This document shows, piece after piece, positions 6,814 through 13,273 of a DNA stretch of 13,273 nucleotides. The DNA lies in assembly GCA_934418055.1 (NCBI GenBank), contig CAKRWX010000038.1, forward strand, positions 1 through 13,273, written 5' to 3'. A model generated the notes under the pieces. The model was given only the letters and a program-made list of their open reading frames with translations. It searched no databases and was not told the origin of the DNA. This stretch comes from an uncultured Lachnospiraceae bacterium (GTDB taxonomy: Bacteria > Bacillota > Clostridia > Lachnospirales > Lachnospiraceae). Each line of letters opens with the position of its first letter. The stretch's first letter is position 1. The position numbers and the translations under genes were made by a program.

Positions 6814-7659
6814 CTAATCATGTGTATCTGCCAGACGGCTGCTCTTTTCCATGGCACATACCAGGATTGCCAGAAATAGGATGCTGACGCCAACAGTCCA
6901 CTCATTTAACTTTACCACATTTCCGCCCAGAACGGAAGTTAAATTTGCAGATACGTGTACCAGCCATGGGGCTGTAAGGCGGTTTTTCTTTTCCATGATC
7001 CATGCTAAAAACAGGCCGATCACCGCTGCGTAGAGTCCCTGCACCACGCTTCCATGGTAGAGGCCAAAGGCGAAGGCGGAAATTCCGGCGGCGGTCCAGA
7101 AGGAATGGGAACGCCGGAGTTCGGTAAAGCCGAAGCCGCGGAAGATCAGCTCTTCTGTCCAGGGAATTACCACTCCTGCTGTTAAAATCTGGAGGCCGAG
7201 CGGGGGCGCGGCAATTGCCTGGGCGGTCTGGCGGTAGCCGGGGAATATGGATTTTAGGTTCGTCAGGTCGATCAGGCCGTTGATGGATAAACTTAAGGAA
7301 ATTCCTAACGCCACCAATGACAACAGCTGCCAAATCGTCCGCAAATTTGCCTGCCTCCAACATATGCCAATACACTCAGATTCCTGTTCTGCCTGATGAT
7401 CCGCCTGCTCCGTCCACCCGCTCAACCACTCCTGCTGATGGTTCATCTGTCCTTTACGGTTCATCGCTCGGACTCCATTTTCTTTCCTTCTTATATAAAG
7501 GAAGCTGAGAACCGCCCCTGTCACCAGCGCCGACATCCCCTGCACCGCTAACGCCGCCCCGTCTGTCCATACCATCATCACCACAGTCGTGACCAGATCA
7601 TAAAACACCAGGGCCGCAAACATTTCCCAGATTCCTCTCCACCTGCTCTTTCCCATCAT
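6814..7659 (-). CDS. CPBP family intramembrane metalloprotease (Abi/CAAX type)
   Basis: A polytopic membrane protein of about 281 residues from the ATG at 7659. With numbering from the TTG at 7677, the CPBP domain carries motif 1 TEELIFRGFGF (174-184; E175, E176, R180), motif 2 FGLYHG (204-209; H208) and motif 3 HVSANL (241-246; H241, N245). These are the glutamates, histidines and asparagine expected for the intramembrane protease active site. Bacterial members work in prenyl-protein-like processing, bacteriocin self-immunity or sigma-factor control; nothing here picks one. A hydrophilic, Gln/Glu-rich stretch at about 62-108 is a long insertion between the early helices and the domain. Start is uncertain: TTG 7677, ATG 7659 and ATG 7656 all have AGGA-type sites. 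It heads an operon with the glycosyltransferase. Confidence 0.88.
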   Translation of the reverse strand: MMGKSRWRGIWEMFAALVFYDLVTTVVMMVWTDGAALAVQGMSALVTGAVLSFLYIRRKENGVRAMNRKGQMNHQQEWLSGWTEQADHQAEQESECIGICWRQANLRTIWQLLSLVALGISLSLSINGLIDLTNLKSIFPGYRQTAQAIAAPPLGLQILTAGVVIPWTEELIFRGFGFTELRRSHSFWTAAGISAFAFGLYHGSVVQGLYAAVIGLFLAWIMEKKNRLTAPWLVHVSANLTSVLGGNVVKLNEWTVGVSILFLAILVCAMEKSSRLADTHD

Positions 7660-7699
7660 TTCTTCCTTTCCAAACAATACATTTTCCTTTCCTCTATTA

Positions 7700-7728
7700 T
7701 TGCATTTTTTTTATAAAAATTCTATAAT
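7700..7728 (+). promoter_or_regulatory. Promoter for the carbamate kinase gene
   Basis: TTGCAT (7700-7705) and a perfect TATAAT (7723-7728) are 17 bases apart, giving a transcript start near 7735 and a leader of about 88 bases. The leader (7735-7822) shows no recognised riboswitch or strong hairpin. The minus-strand CPBP gene diverges from the same 163-base AT-rich interval, where I could not place a convincing promoter for it. Confidence 0.6.
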
Positions 7729-7822
7729 ATTCCTAACTATGCAAGCACCAATCGTTACCACAAAGCTCGTGCCGCGCATGGACTGTAACACCACAAAATT
7801 TCAGACAAGTGAGGAACCGAAT

Positions 7823-8755
7823 ATGGCAAAAAAGCGTATCGTCATGGCATTAGGCCATAATGCTCTTGGAACCAATCTTCCGGAGCAGAAAGAAGCAGCT
7901 GCAAAAACATCCAAAATGATCGCTGATTTTATCCAGGACGGCTGGCAGGTAGCCGTTGTCCACAGCAACGCACCTCAGTTAGGCATGATCCACACAGCAA
8001 TGAACGAATTTGGCAAACAGCATGAAGGCTACACTTCCGCTCCTATGTCCGTCTGCTCTGCCATGAGCCAGGGCTACATCGGCTATGACCTTCAGAATGC
8101 GATTCGCACCGAACTGATCCGCAGAGGCATCTACAAGCCAGTGGCCTCCATTCTGACCCAGGTGATGGTGAATCCTTACGATGAGGCGTTCTATACACCG
8201 GCCAAAGCTATCGGACGTTACATGAGTGCAGAGGATGCAAAGGCTGAAGAAGACAAGGGTAATTTTGTGGAAGAGGTTCCTGGAAAGGGCTACCGCAGGG
8301 TTGTGGCTTCCCCGAAGCCAGTTTCCATCGTGGAAGGGGATGTGATCAAGGCTGTTTTAGATGCAGATCAGATCGTGATCGCCTGTGGCGGCGGCGGAAT
8401 CCCGGTGATGGAGCAGGGATACCGGTTGAAAGGCGCCAGTGCGGTGATCGAGAAAGATCTCGCGGCTGGACTTCTGGCAAAGGAAGTGGACGCAGATGTC
8501 CTTCTGATCTTAACCGATGTGCCGAATGTATATGTGAACTATGGAAAAGAGGACCAGAAGGCCCTGGAGACTTTAAGTGTGCAGGAAGCAGAAAAATTGA
8601 TGGCAGAGGGACAGTTTGAGGCTGCAACCATGCTTCCTAAGATTGAGGCTGCCTTAGATTTCGTCACCCATGGAAATCATAGAAAGGCTGTTATTACTTC
8701 TCTGGAAAAGGCACAGGACAGTATGGCGAAGAAGGCTGGTACTGTGATCCAGTAA
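7823..8755 (+). CDS. arcC: Carbamate kinase family protein (ArcC/YqeA-like)
   Basis: A 310-residue cytoplasmic kinase of the amino-acid kinase fold. The family interconverts carbamoyl phosphate + ADP and carbamate + ATP, usually the last ATP-yielding step of arginine, agmatine or purine-ureide breakdown. Family motifs include APMSVCSAMSQGYIGYDLQ (73-91), TQVMVNP (112-118), YRRVVASPKP (157-166), ACGGGGIPV (187-195), VDADVLLILTDV (222-233) and MLPKIEAA (270-277). Two usually constant glycine-rich loops differ: ALGHNALG (9-16) where GGN is usual, and VVHSNAPQLG (45-54) where HGNGPQVG is usual. By memory it is closest to YqeA-type proteins. GAGGAA (7811-7816) six bases before the ATG at 7823 sets the start; a TTG-initiated frame from 7700 overlaps the promoter and is rejected. 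No arcA or arcB is adjacent. Confidence 0.88.
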   Translation: MAKKRIVMALGHNALGTNLPEQKEAAAKTSKMIADFIQDGWQVAVVHSNAPQLGMIHTAMNEFGKQHEGYTSAPMSVCSAMSQGYIGYDLQNAIRTELIRRGIYKPVASILTQVMVNPYDEAFYTPAKAIGRYMSAEDAKAEEDKGNFVEEVPGKGYRRVVASPKPVSIVEGDVIKAVLDADQIVIACGGGGIPVMEQGYRLKGASAVIEKDLAAGLLAKEVDADVLLILTDVPNVYVNYGKEDQKALETLSVQEAEKLMAEGQFEAATMLPKIEAALDFVTHGNHRKAVITSLEKAQDSMAKKAGTVIQ

Positions 8756-8766
8756 AAATGTAAATG

Positions 8767-8811
8767 GGGAGCTGCCGCACTGACAATCATATCTGCCAGG
8801 CGACAGCTCCC
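8767..8811. terminator. Bidirectional hairpin between arcC and the nuclease gene
   Basis: GGGAGCTGCCGC (8767-8778) pairs with GCGACAGCTCCC (8800-8811) with one mismatch. CTGACA/TGCCAG (8780-8785, 8794-8799) continue the stem around an 8-base loop. T-rich but broken tracts follow in both directions, so it can serve both converging genes. It starts 11 bases after the arcC stop and lies 6 bases from the nuclease stop. Confidence 0.75.
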
Positions 8812-8817
8812 GTCTGT

Positions 8818-9903
8818 TTAATTATTTTCAAGAGTTTCCTCCAATGCCAATCTTGATTCCAATTCTTCTGTGGTGGGCAACAGCGGTACAAGATTATCCG
8901 GTAAAAAATTCGACAACTCATATGCAGAAATTGCTATTGGTTCATTAGAACTATTAACTGCATATTTTGCCAACACATTATTTTTTTCTTTACAAATAAT
9001 TAATCCTATTGTCTTTCCATCCACATCTGTTCTGACAATGTCATCCACAATATTTATATATGTCCCGATTTGCCCAATATCTCTTGATTGAAACTCTTTT
9101 ACTTTAACTTCAACAACTACATAACAATGCAGATTCAAATGATAGAACAACAAATCAATATATTCTTCTGTTCCCTCAATTGGTAATGGATATTCTCGTC
9201 CCACAAAAGCAAAACCTTTTCCCATTTCTATTAGAAGCTTCATTACTTTCTCTGTTAATGCATCTTTCAATTCACGCTCATTATAGTCACGGTTAACAGC
9301 AACAAAATCAAAATTGTAAGGATCCTTTGTTATCTCCTGAGCCAAATCGCCAGTATATGTAGGTAAGGTCATTTTAAAATTACTAATTGCCTTTCCTTGA
9401 CGTTCATACAGGTTTGTATCAAGAAAATTCAATAATACAGCTCTGGACCAATTGTTTTTTATTACTTCATTCACAAAAAACAGAGCCTTTTCTGGTTTTC
9501 CTTTACACTTATCTACAATAACTTTTATATGTCCCCAAGGGATCTCATATATTTCTGCCCCAACTTGAGGCAAATTTGTAACGTCTGATAATTCTGCCTC
9601 AAATTGGGGCAGAATTTCTCCAAACATATCATAATATCTCTTCATGTATCTAAGATTAGTTGTAGAGAAGCCTTTTGCCCCTGGAAACATTTTCTTTAAA
9701 TCTTCACTTAAAGTATCAAAAAATGCACTTCCCCATTTGCTTTCAGCCTGCATCTCGACAATATCTTTACCTAGCGACCAATAAAATCTAAGCATTTCAT
9801 CATTTACTCTAATTGCCGCTTTTATCTGTGTCCTTTTAAACCTATCTCTAACTATTTTTAACCACTTGATATATTCGTCGTCTATTCTTATCATATCATT
9901 CAT
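8818..9903 (-). CDS. DUF1016 / YhcG-type PD-(D/E)XK nuclease
   Basis: A 361-residue protein with the two-part architecture of the YhcG family. The N-terminal helical DUF1016 domain covers about 10-165 and includes a helix-turn-helix-like segment FSTTNLRYMKRYY (79-91) and IPWGHIKVIVDK (121-132). The C-terminal PD-(D/E)XK domain covers about 190-335. Its catalytic elements are visible: D250 in YIDLLFYH, E265 and K267 in VVEVKVKEF, and Q278 in GQIGTYIN, so it should be an active Mg-dependent nuclease. Homologues are often found near restriction-modification or mobile loci, but their role is not firmly settled. Here it stands alone, with no methyltransferase or partner. GC in sampled lines is about one third, against about half in carB, suggesting separate ancestry. 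GGGGG (9911-9915) precedes the ATG by 7 bases. Confidence 0.93.
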   Translation of the reverse strand: MNDMIRIDDEYIKWLKIVRDRFKRTQIKAAIRVNDEMLRFYWSLGKDIVEMQAESKWGSAFFDTLSEDLKKMFPGAKGFSTTNLRYMKRYYDMFGEILPQFEAELSDVTNLPQVGAEIYEIPWGHIKVIVDKCKGKPEKALFFVNEVIKNNWSRAVLLNFLDTNLYERQGKAISNFKMTLPTYTGDLAQEITKDPYNFDFVAVNRDYNERELKDALTEKVMKLLIEMGKGFAFVGREYPLPIEGTEEYIDLLFYHLNLHCYVVVEVKVKEFQSRDIGQIGTYINIVDDIVRTDVDGKTIGLIICKEKNNVLAKYAVNSSNEPIAISAYELSNFLPDNLVPLLPTTEELESRLALEETLENN

Positions 9904-9947
9904 AGTATTTCCCCCGAATACACTTTATATTCCTTTTATGTTCTTAT

Positions 9948-9956
9948 TTTATAACA
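9948..9956 (-). promoter_or_regulatory. Extended -10 promoter for the nuclease gene
   Basis: On the minus strand TGT-TATAAA (9956-9948) forms an extended -10 element; no good -35 hexamer sits 16-18 bases upstream. The transcript would start near 9941, with a leader under 40 bases. The rest of 9957-10006 is AT-rich and I see no other signal in it. Confidence 0.4.
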
Positions 9957-10006
9957 ACTCATTAAATATTCTAACATAAATTTTTCGTTTTTATCACGCG
10001 ATATAG

Positions 10007-10039
10007 AAAAAACTGCCAGCAGATAATCTCTACTGGCAG
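10007..10039 (-). terminator. Intrinsic terminator of carB
   Basis: CTGCCAG (10013-10019) and CTGGCAG (10033-10039) pair, with AGA/TCT (10021-10023, 10029-10031) continuing the stem. Read on the minus strand, six Ts (10012-10007) follow directly. It lies 77 bases after the carB stop; the bases between (10040-10115) hold nothing I recognise. Confidence 0.88.
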
Positions 10040-10115
10040 AAAAGTCTTGTTTCTTATTGTCTACTTGACTGGAAACAGTTCATTCACACGGTGACAACCC
10101 TTTCATTTATTCTTA

Positions 10116-13100
10116 TTACTGTACAGTCGCAATATCAATCAAAGTCAACTCTTTCGCCCGGTTCTCCAGACTGGTTGCCAGTGCTGCAGCGGTATCCAAT
10201 GCCGTCAGCACATTCACCCCTGTCTCGATGGCATTTCGACGGATGACAAACCCATCATGGCTTCTCTCTGCGCCCTGCTGTGGAATATCAATAACCAGGT
10301 CGATCTCGTGTCCCAGGATCAAATCTAACAGGTTTGGAGACTCCTGCTCGATCTTGTGAACCTCTAATGCCTTCACTCCATTATCATTTAAGACTTTCGC
10401 AGTGCCTTTCGTGGCGAAAATGCGGTAGCCCACATTCTGGAATCTTCTGGCGATATCCACCATATCTTCCTTATCCTCGTCACGGACCGTAATGATCATG
10501 TTTTTGTGTTTTGGCAGCTTGATTCCTGCTCCCTCAAAGGCTTTGTAAAGAGCCTCATTAAAGGTCTTGGCAATACCCAGACATTCACCGGTGGACTTCA
10601 TCTCCGGTCCAAGGCTGATATCAGCTCCGCGGATCTTCTCGAAGGAGAATACCGGCATCTTAATAGCGATATAGTCTGCCTTCTTCTGCAAGCCCGGTGT
10701 GTATCCCAGTTCCCGGATGGTGTGACCGCAGATCACCTGAGTAGCCAGCGGAACGATCGGGATTCCGGTTACTTTGCTGATGTATGGCACTGTTCTGGAG
10801 GAACGTGGGTTTACCTCGATGATGTAAACCTCCTCGCCTGACACGATAAACTGGATATTGATCATGCCTTTCACATGAAGGGCTCTCGCCAGTTTCTCCG
10901 TGTAGTCAACTAATTTCGCCTCGATGGACGGAGTAATACTTGGCGCCGGATAGACGGAGATACTGTCACCGGAATGAATACCGGTACGCTCGATATGTTC
11001 CATGATACCAGGAATCAGGATATCGGTGCCGTCGCAGACTGCATCTACCTCGATCTCTTTTCCTACAATATATTTATCGACCAGAATCGGATGATCCTGT
11101 GCGATCTGGTTAATAATTCCGATAAACTCATCTACATCGTGGTCATTGATGCAGATCTGCATACCCTGTCCGCCAAGAACGTAGGACGGTCTTACCAGAA
11201 CCGGATAGCCCAGCTCTGCTGCTGCCTGCTTTGCCTCTTCCGCAGTAAATACCGTGTGGCCTGCCGGTCTTGGAATCTGGCATTTTTCCAGAATCTTGTC
11301 AAATAATTCACGATCTTCTGCTGCATCCACATCTTCCGCTGCTGTACCAAGGATCGGAACACCCATCTTCATCAGGGCTTCTGTCAATTTGATCGCTGTC
11401 TGTCCACCGAACTGCACTACTGCGCCATCTGGTTTCTCGATATCCACAATTGACTCCACATCCTCTGCAGTCAAAGGCTCAAAATACAGCTTATCGGCAA
11501 TATCGAAGTCGGTGCTGACCGTCTCCGGGTTATTATTAACGATGATCGTCTCGTAGCCTTCTTTGGAAAATGCCCATGTGCTGTGTACGGAACAGAAATC
11601 GAACTCAATACCCTGTCCAATACGGATCGGACCAGAACCAAGCACCAGTACCTTCTTCTTCCCGCTGGTCTCTGCCACCTCATTCTGGCTGCCGAAGCAG
11701 GAGTAATAATATGGAGTCTCTGCTGCGAATTCTGCCGCACAGGTATCTACCATCTTATAAGCTGCCACGATACCATTGGCTTTTCTCATGGCCTTGATCT
11801 CTTCCTGGCTCTTGCCAGTCAGTCTGGCGATCACATTATCCGGGAATTCGATCCGTTTTGCTTCTTTTAATAATTCCGGGGTCAGCGGACCGTTTTTCAG
11901 TGCTTCTTCCATCTCTACAATAATAGCCAGCTTGTCAATAAACCAGTTATCAATTTTCGTGATCTCATGGATCTTCTCATAGCTGAATCCACGGCGCAGA
12001 GCCTCGGCGATCACCCAGATCCGGCGGTCGTCTACTACCTTTAACTGGTTTGTCAGTGCTTCCTCATCCAGTTCGGAGAAATCGTAGGAAAGCAGGCAGT
12101 CTACATGCTGCTCCAGGGAACGGATGGCCTTCATCAGACCACCTTCGAAATTGGTGCAGATGCTCATGACCTCACCGGTTGCCTTCATCTGGGTTCCTAA
12201 TTTTCTCTCAGCGCTGATAAATTTATCAAATGGCAGTCTCGGCATTTTAACAACGCAGTAGTCCAGCATTGGCTCGAAGCTTGCATATGTCTTCTTCGTT
12301 ACTGCATTTTTAATCTCATCCAGTGTATATCCTAAAGCGATCTTTGCCGCTACCTTAGCGATTGGATAGCCAGTAGCCTTGGAAGCCAGTGCGGAAGAAC
12401 GGCTTACACGCGGGTTTACCTCGATAACACAGTACTCAAAGGTCATCGGATGCAGGGCGTACTGCACATTGCAGCCTCCAGTGATGCCAAGCTCCGTGAT
12501 GATATTTAATGCAGAAGTACGCAGCATCTGGTACTCCTTGTCCCCTAAGGTCTGGGATGGCGCCACAACGATACTGTCACCGGTATGAACACCAACCGGA
12601 TCGATATTTTCCATGTTGCAGACGGTGATCACATTTCCAGCGCCATCACGCATTACCTCGTACTCGATCTCTTTCCAGCCTGCGATGCACCGCTCCACCA
12701 GTACCTGACCCACACGGGACAGACGAAGACCGTTGGATAAGATCTCCACCAGTTCTTCCTGGTCATGGGCGATTCCGCCGCCGCTGCCGCCTAAGGTGTA
12801 AGCCGGACGCAGAACCACCGGATAACCGATGCTGTTGGTAAATTCAATACCATCCTCCACCGTCTCTACTACCTTGGAAGGTGCCACCGGCTCACCGATC
12901 TTCTCCATGGTCTCTTTAAACTCCAGACGATCCTCTGCCTTTTTGATGGTCTGGGCCGTGGTTCCGATCAGACGGACATTGTGCTCCTTTAAAAATCCGG
13001 CCTCTTCCAGCTCCATAGCCAGATTCAGTCCCGCCTGGCCGCCCAGGGTCGGCAGCACACTATCCGGCTTCTCTTTTAAGATCAGCTGCTCCACTACTTC

Positions 13101-13273
13101 CAGGGTCAGCGGCTCAATGTAGACATGATCCGCGATGTCCTTATCGGTCATAATGGTTGCCGGGTTTGAGTTTAACAGGACAACCTCGATTCCTTCTTCT
13201 TTCAGGGAACGGCACGCCTGGGTTCCCGCATAGTCAAATTCCGCAGCCTGTCCGATGACGATCGGGCCAGAGC
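10116..13273 (-). CDS. carB: Carbamoyl-phosphate synthase large subunit (5' end outside window)
   Basis: The frame stays open to the right edge, so 1051 residues are visible and about 15 N-terminal residues are missing (usual length about 1065-1070). It makes carbamoyl phosphate from bicarbonate, two ATP and ammonia delivered by the CarA glutaminase, feeding pyrimidine and arginine synthesis. The first visible residues, SGPIVIGQAAEFDYAGTQAC, are the start of the carboxyphosphate half. Its ATP-grasp loop is TLGGSGGGIAHD, and ENIDPVGVHTGDS follows. The second half begins at VLGSGPIRIGQGIEFDFCS, with ATP-grasp motif SYVLGGQGMQ and the matching HIERTGIHSGDS, showing the internal duplication. The last ~130 residues form the MGS-like allosteric domain. 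Its usual nucleotide-site stretch (INT-x-TKG type) reads IDIPQQG here. carA is expected just beyond the edge. Confidence 0.98.
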   Translation of the reverse strand, partial: SGPIVIGQAAEFDYAGTQACRSLKEEGIEVVLLNSNPATIMTDKDIADHVYIEPLTLEVVEQLILKEKPDSVLPTLGGQAGLNLAMELEEAGFLKEHNVRLIGTTAQTIKKAEDRLEFKETMEKIGEPVAPSKVVETVEDGIEFTNSIGYPVVLRPAYTLGGSGGGIAHDQEELVEILSNGLRLSRVGQVLVERCIAGWKEIEYEVMRDGAGNVITVCNMENIDPVGVHTGDSIVVAPSQTLGDKEYQMLRTSALNIITELGITGGCNVQYALHPMTFEYCVIEVNPRVSRSSALASKATGYPIAKVAAKIALGYTLDEIKNAVTKKTYASFEPMLDYCVVKMPRLPFDKFISAERKLGTQMKATGEVMSICTNFEGGLMKAIRSLEQHVDCLLSYDFSELDEEALTNQLKVVDDRRIWVIAEALRRGFSYEKIHEITKIDNWFIDKLAIIVEMEEALKNGPLTPELLKEAKRIEFPDNVIARLTGKSQEEIKAMRKANGIVAAYKMVDTCAAEFAAETPYYYSCFGSQNEVAETSGKKKVLVLGSGPIRIGQGIEFDFCSVHSTWAFSKEGYETIIVNNNPETVSTDFDIADKLYFEPLTAEDVESIVDIEKPDGAVVQFGGQTAIKLTEALMKMGVPILGTAAEDVDAAEDRELFDKILEKCQIPRPAGHTVFTAEEAKQAAAELGYPVLVRPSYVLGGQGMQICINDHDVDEFIGIINQIAQDHPILVDKYIVGKEIEVDAVCDGTDILIPGIMEHIERTGIHSGDSISVYPAPSITPSIEAKLVDYTEKLARALHVKGMINIQFIVSGEEVYIIEVNPRSSRTVPYISKVTGIPIVPLATQVICGHTIRELGYTPGLQKKADYIAIKMPVFSFEKIRGADISLGPEMKSTGECLGIAKTFNEALYKAFEGAGIKLPKHKNMIITVRDEDKEDMVDIARRFQNVGYRIFATKGTAKVLNDNGVKALEVHKIEQESPNLLDLILGHEIDLVIDIPQQGAERSHDGFVIRRNAIETGVNVLTALDTAAALATSLENRAKELTLIDIATVQ

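Noticed and set aside
7700..7822. Extension of carbamate kinase from a TTG at 7700
   Set aside because: The frame runs through the promoter, the added 41 residues do not resemble the family N-terminus, and GAGGAA marks the ATG at 7823.
7735..7822. Riboswitch in the arcC leader
   Set aside because: The 88-base leader shows no strong stem or known aptamer core.
8794..10039. CTGCCAG repeated on both sides of the nuclease gene as attachment or target-site duplication
   Set aside because: Only seven bases match, and each copy is part of a terminator stem, so chance and structure explain it.
9904..10115. Small gene or RNA between the nuclease and carB
   Set aside because: Apart from the carB terminator and the nuclease promoter, the sequence is AT-rich with no supported frame or structured RNA.

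Overview
The window looks like core chromosome of a low-to-mid GC Gram-positive anaerobe of the Clostridia, most likely a Lachnospiraceae-type gut bacterium. This is an inference from the strong AGGAGG-type ribosome binding sites, the YitT, Ctc/L25 and GH28 gene types, the simple hairpin-plus-U terminators, and protein sequences that read like that group. Ten substantial genes are present. All lie on the minus strand except the carbamate kinase gene and a 21-codon gene tail at the left edge.

Layout from left to right: the plus-strand gene tail (2-67); a dense cluster of inverted repeats that terminates transcription from both sides (77-248); ribosomal protein L25/Ctc (292-915) with its own promoter; a bidirectional terminator (1047-1087); a translationally coupled pair made of a PfkB-family sugar/nucleoside kinase and an SLC13/ArsB-type permease (3218 down to 1119); a YitT-family membrane protein followed by a cytoplasmic GH28 glycosidase (5555 down to 3335), preceded by a leader with a tiny ORF; a CPBP membrane protease followed by a family 2 glycosyltransferase (7659 down to 5756); a divergent carbamate kinase gene (7823-8755); a bidirectional terminator (8767-8811); an AT-rich solitary DUF1016/YhcG-type PD-(D/E)XK nuclease (9903 down to 8818); and carB, which runs off the right edge (13273 down to 10116).

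Functional threads: carbamate kinase and the carbamoyl-phosphate synthase large subunit both handle carbamoyl phosphate, one usually catabolic and the other biosynthetic. The nuclease gene sits between them and has clearly lower GC than both. The kinase-permease and YitT-GH28 pairs suggest small-molecule uptake and intracellular breakdown of pectin-like oligosaccharides, but no substrate can be read from the sequence. No stretch longer than 300 bases lacks a gene. I see no tRNA, rRNA, CRISPR array, insertion sequence or recognisable riboswitch.

Most of the window is ordinary. The items most worth a second look are the lone nuclease, the carbamate kinase with altered substrate loops, the kinase-permease pairing, the altered regulatory domain of CarB, and the leader mini-ORF upstream of yitT.
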